DNA from: Bacillota bacterium | GTDB lineage: Bacteria > Bacillota_A > Clostridia > DSM-8532 | Direction of reading: 5' to 3' | Length of the DNA: 9,769 nucleotides | Assembly: GCA_023424865.1 (NCBI GenBank) | Contig: JAFADM010000319.1 | Coordinates: 1-9,769 of the forward strand | Part shown: positions 1-5,212 of the stretch, in pieces | Layout of the letters: every line of letters starts with the position of its first letter | Position numbering within the stretch: position 1 is the stretch's first letter | Notes under the pieces: generated by a model | Told to the model about the DNA's origin: nothing | Database searches by the model: none | Seen by the model: the letters and a program-made list of their open reading frames with translations, nothing else | Made by a program: the position numbers and the translations under genes

Positions 1-36
1 AAGGGTATCCCGGTTAATTGTCTTAATATGCTTCAT
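1..36 (-). CDS. N-terminus of an unidentified protein, truncated by the window edge
   Basis: Only 12 codons are visible, reading MKHIKTINRDTL, open to the window edge. The start is well supported. A GGGGAGG ribosome binding site at 44-50 sits 7 bases before the ATG at 34-36, and a good promoter lies about 45 bases upstream. An overlapping ATG at 39-41 is rejected because it meets TGA after one further codon. The visible residues are basic and polar and do not begin a signal peptide. I do not recognise the family from so little sequence, and the product could be a short peptide or a full-length protein. It has its own promoter, so it need not belong to the ABC transporter operon upstream. Confidence 0.55.
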   Translation of the reverse strand, partial: MKHIKTINRDTL

Positions 37-51
37 TTCATAACCTCCCCA

Positions 52-73
52 TCCGTTGGATTTCCGTTGGATT
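52..73 (-). repeat. Perfect 11-bp tandem duplication in a leader
   Basis: Two back-to-back exact copies of TCCGTTGGATT (plus strand; 52-62 and 63-73) occupy about +1 to +22 of the transcript predicted from the promoter at 81-109. The 11-bp spacing is about one helical turn. This could place two protein half-sites on the same face of the DNA, or it may be a simple slippage duplication. The repeat ends just before the ribosome binding site. Confidence 0.6.
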
Positions 74-80
74 CCTGATT

Positions 81-109
81 ATTATAGCACAAGGCTGCAA
101 ATGTGCAAA
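81..109 (-). promoter_or_regulatory. Sigma-A type promoter with extended -10
   Basis: On the minus strand a perfect TATAAT (81-86) is preceded by TG one base upstream, giving an extended -10. A TTTGCA -35 (104-109, 4 of 6 matches to TTGACA) lies 17 bases upstream. Transcription should start near 74 and feed the partial gene that begins at 36, with a leader of about 38 bases. It sits just past the stop of the ABC permease, so the partial gene can be expressed independently of that operon. No terminator is visible between the permease stop and this promoter, so readthrough is also possible. Confidence 0.65.
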
Positions 110-141
110 CCATGAATGTTAAAGCCCTCACCCACTTCCCA

Positions 142-945
142 CTATAGCAAAATCATTCCCAGTACATAGGGTATAAGCCCCGCCAGACCCAACAGATTAC
201 GGATGCCATTGCTCTTTTTATCCCAGGAAAACAAATAGGCGGCCAGTGCATAGGCCAGTACTCCCCCCGATCCTAGAATCCACAGAGAAGCGGATAGGCT
301 GAAGGCCGCCTGCTGCCCTGTATAGACAGCCCCCAAGGCGTTGGTGGCATAGGAGGTGGGCAGCAGCATGGCTATCTTTCTCACACTCTCGGAAAGGATG
401 CTTGCCGGCATAATGATGCCACCCACAAGCATGGAAGGCAAAAAGATCAACTGCGCCAGCAATATTGTAAAGCGGTCATTAGGTGAACATACGCCAATTA
501 GAACTCCAAGCCCACTGAAGGCAAAGAGAACCACGGCATATACACTGAAAAAGCTTAACAGGCTGTGGGGCATAGCTGCTTTAAACAGCCTTGTACTGCA
601 AAAAAGCAAGATGCAGGCTACCAGTGTAATATGTACAATGGTGGTAATAACGGGAATAATGAATACCGATTTTAAGGGTACGCCGTATATTTTATAGCTG
701 CGGTAGATACCTTTTTCTCTATTGCCAACCATGGGATTGGGCATACCCAGCAAGGTGCTTACAATGAGGGCAAAAAGGATCATTCCCGGTATCATTTCAT
801 TCTTGAACTCCGGATAAATGCCGGGCATAATCATGCACAGCATAAAGTAAAAAGCCATAGGAAAGAGATAGTTCATCAGCAAAAGTGTTTTATCCCGTGT
901 CACACTTTTAAATTCAAAGCTCAGGTGATTTATAACGGCTTTCAT
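142..945 (-). CDS. ABC-2 type transporter permease
   Basis: This 267-residue membrane protein is the likely transmembrane half of an ABC exporter paired with the ATPase encoded just upstream. The sequence shows a short cytoplasmic amphipathic N-terminus, then hydrophobic segments at roughly residues 21-43, 51-70, 93-116, 126-151, 160-182, 217-238 and 248-266. The loop after the second segment (MVGNREKGIYRSYKIYGVP) is the charged region that in ABC-2 permeases follows TM2, and a conserved-type LPTSYATNALGAV stretch precedes the last helices. Both are typical of the family. The ATG at 943-945 overlaps the ATPase stop as ATGA, and a GGAGG lies inside the last codons of the ATPase, so translation is probably coupled. 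The substrate cannot be told; in regulator-linked exporters of this kind, drugs, peptides or lipids are all possible. Confidence 0.9.
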   Translation of the reverse strand: MKAVINHLSFEFKSVTRDKTLLLMNYLFPMAFYFMLCMIMPGIYPEFKNEMIPGMILFALIVSTLLGMPNPMVGNREKGIYRSYKIYGVPLKSVFIIPVITTIVHITLVACILLFCSTRLFKAAMPHSLLSFFSVYAVVLFAFSGLGVLIGVCSPNDRFTILLAQLIFLPSMLVGGIIMPASILSESVRKIAMLLPTSYATNALGAVYTGQQAAFSLSASLWILGSGGVLAYALAAYLFSWDKKSNGIRNLLGLAGLIPYVLGMILL

Positions 946-1850
946 AACATACCTCCTTCTTTGGTAATATTGATAAAGCGATCCTCCAGGGATGGCCGCT
1001 CTACTTTCAAATCCAGCAACTTGTCCTGATGTTCTTTGATATGGCTCAATATCCGGCCGATGGAACCTTCTATATCCCGGGTATTAAAAATATCATATCC
1101 TTCACGATAGTCCATCCGCTGAGCCTGATCTATTTGAAGCTGTTCGAGAGTATTCTTTTGAGTCTTCACATGGATTCTGACCTTATTGTCACCGGTGGTG
1201 ATGATTTCATTAGGAGTGCCTGATGCTACAATTTTTCCCTTTACCAATATGGAAACCCGGTCTGCAAGCTCCTCCACCTCGCTCATATCATGGGAGGCAA
1301 GCAAGATGGCAGTCCCCCTTGCTTTTTCCTCTCTAATCAGGCTGTGAAGCTCAACTTTTGTATACACATCCAAGCCGGCAGTCGGTTCATCAAGGATTAA
1401 AAGATTGGGTTTGTGTGCCAATGCAATGGCCAGTATCAGCTTTCTTTGCTGTCCTGTGGAAAGCTTGCCAAACTCCGTCTTATGCCTTTCGCCCAAATCA
1501 AACCGTTCCAGAAGGTCATATCTAAGCTCTGTTCCAAGGTACAAGCAGAACATCTTCATAGCTTCTTCCACCGTAATGATATCGGGCAGAGCGGACGCCT
1601 GGAGCTGTACTCCCAAAACCTTCCGCAGCTGCTTAAAATCTTTCTGCGGATTTAAACCGGCCACAAATATTTTACCTGCACTATATTGTCTGATGCCTTC
1701 AATACATTCCAAGGTCGTCGTTTTGCCTGCGCCGTTGGGACCCAGCAAAGCAAAAACTTCTCCCGGCATAATCTCAAAGTTTATATTATCAATGACCTTA
1801 TTGCTGCCATAAAACTTAGTAAACCCTTCCACCTGTACAATTGGTTCCAT
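942..1850 (-). CDS. ABC transporter ATP-binding protein
   Basis: This is the nucleotide-binding subunit (302 residues) that should power the adjacent ABC-2 permease at the inner face of the membrane. Visible motifs are Walker A GPNGAGKTT (37-45), Q-loop glutamines near 82-84, the signature LSTGQ (130-134, Thr in place of the commoner Gly), Walker B LLILDEPTAGLD (150-161) with Glu155, and the H-loop ASHD with His187. Residues beyond about 220 form the extra C-terminal segment common in drug- and peptide-export ATPases. I start at the ATG at 1848-1850 because GGAGGAGAGG at 1856-1865 precedes it and the conserved fold begins at once. An in-frame ATG at 1911-1913 would add 21 residues but has no ribosome binding site. 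A gap of about 105 bases separates it from DUF3021, with no clear promoter or terminator in it, so co-transcription is likely. All catalytic residues are present. Confidence 0.93.
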   Translation of the reverse strand: MEPIVQVEGFTKFYGSNKVIDNINFEIMPGEVFALLGPNGAGKTTTLECIEGIRQYSAGKIFVAGLNPQKDFKQLRKVLGVQLQASALPDIITVEEAMKMFCLYLGTELRYDLLERFDLGERHKTEFGKLSTGQQRKLILAIALAHKPNLLILDEPTAGLDVYTKVELHSLIREEKARGTAILLASHDMSEVEELADRVSILVKGKIVASGTPNEIITTGDNKVRIHVKTQKNTLEQLQIDQAQRMDYREGYDIFNTRDIEGSIGRILSHIKEHQDKLLDLKVERPSLEDRFINITKEGGML

Positions 1851-1855
1851 AATAT

Positions 1856-1865
1856 CCTCTCCTCC
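1856..1865 (-). promoter_or_regulatory. Ribosome binding site that fixes the ATPase start
   Basis: GGAGGAGAGG on the minus strand ends 5 bases before the ATG at 1848-1850 (GGAGG core 10 bases away). It favours this start over the upstream in-frame ATG at 1911-1913, which has only AT-rich sequence before it. Confidence 0.7.
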
Positions 1866-1955
1866 AAGGTAAATAGCGATAGAACCTGGTCCTGATCCTT
1901 GATCATTAACCATGTTTTAGCAAGAAAAGTGCCTCTCACTGCGCCTTTACTAGTT

Positions 1956-2390
1956 TTATTGCCTCTGCTTATACTCCATTAATCTGGTGTTCAGCTCTTT
2001 CTCTCTCGCTTTTGCAATCCTCCATATGAAAAGCCAGGTTATGAAATAGCAGACAGAAAATATTAAGATTAAAACAAATAGGATGCGTATCTTGTCAGTA
2101 TTATTGGCTCCATAACTGCACCAGCCTCCAATCATGCTGTATGTGGTTATGACGGCTGTGGTAAGGAAATATGCAATAATTGACCTCCAAATGAATTTCA
2201 GTTTTTCTGAACGGTATATCATGTTAACGAGGGAGCATATAACAGAAAGTAAAAGCGACTGCCAAATCAATGCGGTCGGGATCATTTCACCATCTCCGGC
2301 GAGGGTCAAAATGCCGGTTATAATAAGAATGGCTATAGTAAAGGCAATTAATATACCAAGAAAGAAATACTGTATGGTTTCCTTTTTCAT
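1956..2390 (-). CDS. DUF3021 family membrane protein, probable partner of the LytTR regulator
   Basis: The 144-residue protein has four hydrophobic helices at about 6-31, 38-60, 66-90 and 101-124, and ends in a short, highly charged tail (KAREKELNTRLMEYKQRQ). Size, topology and position directly after a short LytTR gene match DUF3021. Members are typically encoded beside LytTR regulators, and some LytTR-associated membrane proteins in streptococci act as inhibitors that hold the regulator inactive. By analogy this protein may sense a membrane signal and restrain the LytTR protein; that role is inference. The ATG at 2388-2390 follows a GAGGAG that overlaps the LytTR stop codon, with only 10 bases between the genes, which points to translational coupling and a fixed protein ratio. 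Confidence 0.82.
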   Translation of the reverse strand: MKKETIQYFFLGILIAFTIAILIITGILTLAGDGEMIPTALIWQSLLLSVICSLVNMIYRSEKLKFIWRSIIAYFLTTAVITTYSMIGGWCSYGANNTDKIRILFVLILIFSVCYFITWLFIWRIAKAREKELNTRLMEYKQRQ

Positions 2391-2400
2391 AACATTCTCC

Positions 2401-2838
2401 TCAATAACCTAATTTGGCTTTAAAGGCCGGAACATACTGCCTTGAAATAATCACCTTTTCTCCATTTTGAAGCACCGCCTCAAGCCTGCCGTTTAACAAG
2501 GAGGAAACATGGTCAATTTTCATCAAATTAAGGACTGTTGCTTTATTAACTCTGACAATGCTGGTACCGGCAAAACGTTCCTCTATCTCATAAAGCTTAA
2601 GGCTGGTTTCATAAATGCTGGCAGCGGTGTATATAAAGACCTTTTCATCCACGGTATCAAAATAAAGTACATCCTCCAGCTTTAGAAAATACACCTTATC
2701 GCCTTTTTTCCCGCTTATCATGGAACTGTACAGCCGTATGCTTGATATGAGCTTTTCCAGTCTTTCATCGATGTTGTTGCATTTTATTGTAATTTCAACC
2801 TCATTGTAATCCGATGATTGATCGATGTTGATTTTCAA
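2401..2838 (-). CDS. LytTR-domain transcriptional regulator
   Basis: This 145-residue DNA-binding protein has a LytTR domain at about residues 45-143 and no receiver domain. Family features visible are LKLEDVLYF (52-60), the D-x-KVFIYT strand, IVRVNKATVLNL with Arg96, Lys99 and Asn104, and the C-terminal NGEKVIISRQY with Ser132, Arg133 and Tyr135. The N-terminal 45 residues are short and hydrophilic, as in the stand-alone LytTR proteins found next to DUF3021. There is no response-regulator phosphorylation site, so control probably comes from the membrane protein encoded next. The start is TTG (2836-2838). There is no in-frame ATG nearby, while GGAGGGAGG lies 10 bases upstream. It is the first gene of the cassette with DUF3021 and the ABC exporter, and it probably regulates that operon. 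Confidence 0.88.
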   Translation of the reverse strand: MKINIDQSSDYNEVEITIKCNNIDERLEKLISSIRLYSSMISGKKGDKVYFLKLEDVLYFDTVDEKVFIYTAASIYETSLKLYEIEERFAGTSIVRVNKATVLNLMKIDHVSSLLNGRLEAVLQNGEKVIISRQYVPAFKAKLGY

Positions 2839-2848
2839 TGTCCAGCAG

Positions 2849-2857
2849 CCTCCCTCC
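2849..2857 (-). promoter_or_regulatory. Ribosome binding site for the TTG start of the LytTR gene
   Basis: GGAGGGAGG on the minus strand ends 10 bases before TTG at 2836-2838. The duplicated GGAG core may compensate for the weak start codon. The intervening in-frame codons are TGC, TGG and ACA, none of which is a start. Confidence 0.6.
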
Positions 2858-2881
2858 GTCGGCCTATATATCCTTACTGAT

Positions 2882-2911
2882 AGGATACTTGATATTGGGA
2901 AAATATTTCAA
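2882..2911 (-). promoter_or_regulatory. Candidate proximal promoter for the LytTR operon
   Basis: TTGAAA (2906-2911) and TATCCT (2882-2887) are separated by 18 bases on the minus strand, which would start transcription near 2875 and give a leader of about 36 bases. The -10 matches the consensus at only 4 of 6 positions. A 6-bp dyad (TATCCT at 2869-2874 against AGGATA at 2882-2887, plus strand) spans the -10 and start site and could be an operator or chance. Confidence 0.4.
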
Positions 2912-2941
2912 CAGCCTTTCGGTCTTCTGCGTTCTTTTGGG

Positions 2942-2961
2942 GGGTATGTTGCAACATGCCC
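2942..2961. repeat. 20-bp imperfect palindrome in the LytTR upstream region
   Basis: On the plus strand, GGGTATGTTGCAACATGCCC is symmetric about 2951/2952, with a perfect 12-bp core (ATGTTGCAACAT) and a single mismatched pair. It lies between the two candidate promoters. It looks like a dimeric repressor site, or a hairpin in a leader started at the distal promoter. It lacks a run of T on either strand, so it is a poor terminator. Confidence 0.55.
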
Positions 2962-2988
2962 TTTCAAAATGCAATATTTGTTCTCCGG

Positions 2989-3019
2989 ATTATCTTTAAC
3001 CTCTGCTAAAAATTGTCAT
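2989..3019 (-). promoter_or_regulatory. Candidate distal promoter of the LytTR operon
   Basis: ATGACA (3014-3019) and GATAAT (2989-2994) each match the sigma-A consensus at 5 of 6 positions on the minus strand, but the spacer is 19 bases, longer than ideal. Promoters of this kind often need an activator. Direct repeats resembling LytTR sites lie immediately upstream. The leader would be about 145 bases and would contain the palindrome at 2942-2961. Confidence 0.4.
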
Positions 3020-3023
3020 CTTA

Positions 3024-3049
3024 CCAAAAGTCCTTAATTACCAAAAGGT
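3024..3049 (-). promoter_or_regulatory. Direct repeats resembling a LytTR operator
   Basis: On the minus strand CTTTTGGTAA occurs twice exactly (3038-3047 and 3021-3030), 17 bases apart. The 9-mers ACCTTTTGG (3041-3049) and GACTTTTGG (3024-3032) resemble the published LytTR half-site pattern [TA][AC][CA]GTTN[AG][TG], matching at 7 and 6 of its 8 defined positions. They sit directly upstream of the candidate -35 at 3014-3019, where an activator would bind. The spacing is shorter than the roughly 21-bp period usual for LytTR sites, which lowers confidence. Confidence 0.4.
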
Positions 3050-3095
3050 ACTGAAATGCCAGTTACAGAACTCAACTGAACATTTCAGTACCTTT
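3044..3095. terminator. Perfect 15-bp inverted repeat, possible terminator after the FHA gene
   Basis: AAAGGTACTGAAATG (3044-3058) and CATTTCAGTACCTTT (3081-3095) are exact reverse complements with a 22-base loop. The loop can itself form a 5-bp stem (CAGTT 3060-3064 with AACTG 3074-3078). It lies about 60 bases after the FHA gene stop and just before the next operon's regulatory region, which suits a terminator. The T-run is short (TTTT, mostly within the stem) and the stem is not GC-rich, so intrinsic termination may be weak. Alternatives are a protein-binding site or a remnant of a small repeat element. No other gene or strong site is seen between 3096 and 3152. Confidence 0.5.
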
Positions 3096-3152
3096 GCCAT
3101 GCAAGGAACTTCAGCTAAAGACAGGAGTTTAGGATAAAAGAAATAGCCTCTT

Positions 3153-5069
3153 TTATTTAATCCCTTGCGCATAAAAAACAAACGCCTCATCCGAAAAGGA
3201 CAATCGGTCTCCTTCGCTTAGCGTAAACGCCTCCCCAGGCTTAATTCTTTCATTATTAATGTAAGTTCCGTTTCTTGAATTTAAATCTGTAATTGTATAG
3301 CCCTGTGAAGCCTTGGCAATTTCTGCGTGCATTTTACCTACAGTGGGATTATCCAGCCTGTAATCCACCTGCTCCGCCATTCTTCCAAGCATAAACGGAA
3401 ATTTTACAAGTGGAATTTTATCCCCTTTTCGGCCTTTCTTTTCGAAGGCCAGATAGGGGCAATGGTTTTCATCCCGTTCAAGAAGCATTGTAAGATCCCT
3501 GGAGGACGAAGTACCCATCTCACTTAAGGAGGCAGGCTCAGGAGAGGCAAAAGTGGCCTTAGAAGAGGCCTGTACCTCAGAAGGAACGGGTATGGAAAAA
3601 GGAGTGGAAGACGAATAAGGGACGGGTATGGCAGGATTTAAGGCAGAGGATTTCGCGGAATTTATTGCAGATGCTTTGGCAGAGTTCAAAACAGAAGATT
3701 TAGAAGTATTTATAGAAGAGGATTCGGCAGGTTCATGGATAGAGGCATTAACATAACTTCCCTTGGGGCCCTTCGGGGCTATTACCTTTTTTCTCTCCTC
3801 TTTTTTAGTGTCATTGATTTGCTTGTCCTTTGGTTTGGATAGTATCCGGGAGTAAAGAAAATAGCCTCCTCCGGCACCAATGAGTGCTAATCCACCAAAG
3901 GTTGTGAGAGAATCGGCTGAACCCGATAGGCTAATACTGCCTTTTGTAAACAGAATCGCCAGAAGAATTACTGCGAAAGCTGCGGCTGAAGCAAGGAGGA
4001 TCCATTTTTTATGGGGGAGCTTAAAGCTTTTTGCAATCCTGGTTTTAGCCTGGCTTTTAAGTGGGGCTGGTGTAATCTTTTTTGAAGCCGTTCCAGCCGG
4101 AAAATCGATGGAAATTTCCCTTTCAGGCTTCCCGAAAGGATGGCTGAAAATACCGGAGCCAATTCCTTTTATTCGCTCACTCCGGGTTTCTGAAACTCCT
4201 GACAGAGTACTCTTTCCTTGAGAGAAACCGCTATGATCCATATAGCCAGCATTCAGAGAACTAACCGTATTCATCGGATTTAAAGCTCTTGCTTTACCTT
4301 CTGTTGATGCGTGTTCAAGAGGCCTTTCTCCCTCTCTTTCCAAGGGAGGGTTGGCAGACTCGTATTTAAGGGATACTTCTGAAGCTTTTGCCTCAGCCTT
4401 ATAAAACTGAAGATAGCTTTTTAAATCCTCCTCTTTTAAATCCTCCCGCTTCGTTAATTGCAGAAGCTTTTGAACATAATCATCGGTCTGTTCATTTATG
4501 AAACGAATTTCATTCATTAAAAGACTCCGTACCCAATCGCGGAGCCCTTCCATATAAAAAGGTCTTCCCTTTACAGGAAGGTAGACAAAGTAAATCTCAA
4601 GGGTACCTGGATTTACATAAATGGAAGCAGAATCCATAACTAGCCCTTCCGGATCCAGCATGAAATTTTTTAGGCTTTCCCAAAGGTCAACGATGTATTT
4701 AAGCCAGCCAAGAAGATCTACTCTGCTGATCTCTTTCCTTTCAAGAAGCTTTGACATGGGAATCAGGGAGGTTATTTCATAGGAAAGCCTAAGTCGGTTG
4801 TCCACCTTTAAAATTTCCCTGCTGAGAATCCCCTCCAGCTTCTGATGACGCAGCATTTCAAGCTGGTATTTCAGGCATTGCTCCGGCTCCAGCCAAAAAT
4901 CCAGCAAGCTTCTTCCGCCGTTGCTGGAGAGCTGACCTTGCTTTGAAAAGGGGAATTTATCATAGGGGACTTTATCATAGACTTCTTTATCATAGACCTC
5001 TTTATCAAAGACTTCTTTATCAAAGACTTCTTTATCATAGACTTCTTTATCATAAACTTCATCATTCAT
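3153..5069 (-). CDS. DUF6382 and FHA domain membrane protein
   Basis: This 638-residue protein probably links a Tad-type locus to phospho-threonine signalling. In order it has a pentapeptide repeat tail (4-43), a DUF6382-like region (about 55-225, including LEGILSREILKVDNRLRLS), a polar linker, two hydrophobic helices (about 356-376 and 388-406), a Ser/Ala-rich linker with an 8-residue repeat (452-480), and a C-terminal FHA domain (about 540-638). FHA motifs are LGR (561-563), MHAEI after the loop (His581), and NSRNGTYINN with Asn600, Gly601 and Thr602. The usual Ser of S-R-x-H is Gly578 and the Arg is Lys579, so phosphopeptide binding may be altered. Both termini should lie in the cytoplasm. 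I start at the ATG at 5067-5069 because GGAGG precedes it by 8 bases; an in-frame upstream start adding 14 residues lacks one. The gene follows the TadE-like gene after 143 bases and a possible terminator. Confidence 0.87.
   Translation of the reverse strand: MNDEVYDKEVYDKEVFDKEVFDKEVYDKEVYDKVPYDKFPFSKQGQLSSNGGRSLLDFWLEPEQCLKYQLEMLRHQKLEGILSREILKVDNRLRLSYEITSLIPMSKLLERKEISRVDLLGWLKYIVDLWESLKNFMLDPEGLVMDSASIYVNPGTLEIYFVYLPVKGRPFYMEGLRDWVRSLLMNEIRFINEQTDDYVQKLLQLTKREDLKEEDLKSYLQFYKAEAKASEVSLKYESANPPLEREGERPLEHASTEGKARALNPMNTVSSLNAGYMDHSGFSQGKSTLSGVSETRSERIKGIGSGIFSHPFGKPEREISIDFPAGTASKKITPAPLKSQAKTRIAKSFKLPHKKWILLASAAAFAVILLAILFTKGSISLSGSADSLTTFGGLALIGAGGGYFLYSRILSKPKDKQINDTKKEERKKVIAPKGPKGSYVNASIHEPAESSSINTSKSSVLNSAKASAINSAKSSALNPAIPVPYSSSTPFSIPVPSEVQASSKATFASPEPASLSEMGTSSSRDLTMLLERDENHCPYLAFEKKGRKGDKIPLVKFPFMLGRMAEQVDYRLDNPTVGKMHAEIAKASQGYTITDLNSRNGTYINNERIKPGEAFTLSEGDRLSFSDEAFVFYAQGIK
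3630..3716 (-). repeat. 24-bp imperfect tandem repeat in the FHA protein linker
   Basis: The units SINTSKSS, VLNSAKAS, AINSAKSS and a partial ALNPA follow one another in frame, encoded by diverged 24-bp units. They form a low-complexity Ser/Ala/Asn spacer between the membrane helices and the FHA domain. Its length probably varies between strains. Confidence 0.7.
4941..5060 (-). repeat. 15-bp tandem repeat encoding EV[YF]DK pentapeptides
   Basis: Eight consecutive 15-bp units encode EVYDK, EVYDK, EVFDK, EVFDK, EVYDK, EVYDK, then degenerate VPYDK and FPFSK. They begin three codons after the start of the FHA protein. The first six units are nearly identical in DNA (GAAGTCTATGATAAA type). Unit gain or loss would stay in frame, so this acidic, tyrosine-rich tail could vary in length without inactivating the gene. 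Confidence 0.92.
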
Positions 5070-5077
5070 AACGACTT

Positions 5078-5082
5078 CCTCC
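5078..5082 (-). promoter_or_regulatory. Ribosome binding site that fixes the FHA gene start
   Basis: AAAAAGGAGG on the minus strand ends 8 bases before the ATG at 5067-5069. This supports the 638-residue form over the longer frame that begins at 5111 with no such site. Confidence 0.75.
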
Positions 5083-5146
5083 TTTTTATCCTGTGATGGC
5101 CTTTGTCCCACCCTTGAACCATAGTCTATTCAGGTTAATACTTTTA

Positions 5147-5167
5147 CAAAACACAGGAGCTCCTGTG
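5147..5167 (-). terminator. Palindrome with T-run, candidate intrinsic terminator
   Basis: A perfect 16-bp palindrome CACAGGAGCTCCTGTG (5152-5167) can fold in RNA as CACAGG, an AGCT loop and CCTGTG. On the minus strand it is followed directly by TTTTGT. It lies 46 bases past the TadE-like stop and before the FHA gene, so it may end the upstream transcript or attenuate the FHA gene. The stem is short for a strong terminator. I see no convincing promoter between it and the FHA ribosome binding site, so partial readthrough is the simplest reading. Confidence 0.55.
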
Positions 5168-5212
5168 GTTCCTTTTACTGAGTTAAAGCCTTTATTTCAA
5201 GCCTTCTGCGTT

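Noticed and set aside
1405..1812. Plus-strand open frame of 135 codons opposite the ABC ATPase
   Set aside because: It is antisense to a fully conserved ATPase and shows no recognisable protein features.
1851..1913. Upstream in-frame ATG adding 21 residues to the ABC ATPase
   Set aside because: AT-rich sequence without a ribosome binding site before it, and the added residues fall outside the ABC fold; the start at 1850 has GGAGGAGAGG.
2825..3037. Plus-strand 70-codon frame in the LytTR upstream gap
   Set aside because: No ribosome binding site or recognisable protein character, and the stretch is better explained by regulatory sites of the minus-strand operon.
3134..3156. Eight-bp hairpin (ATAAAAGA / TCTTTTAT) overlapping the FHA stop codon as a terminator
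   Set aside because: The stem is almost entirely A-T and has no T-run after it, so it would be unstable.
4941..5060. CRISPR-like array
   Set aside because: Units are 15 bp, contiguous, without spacers, and lie in frame inside a coding region.
4871..5065. Overlapping minus-strand frame with MIKKS repeats
   Set aside because: It is the out-of-frame reading of the same 15-bp repeat; the EV[YF]DK frame continues into conserved domains.
5070..5111. Longer N-terminus (14 extra residues) for the DUF6382–FHA protein
   Set aside because: No ribosome binding site precedes the upstream start, while a GGAGG with 8-base spacing precedes the ATG at 5067-5069.
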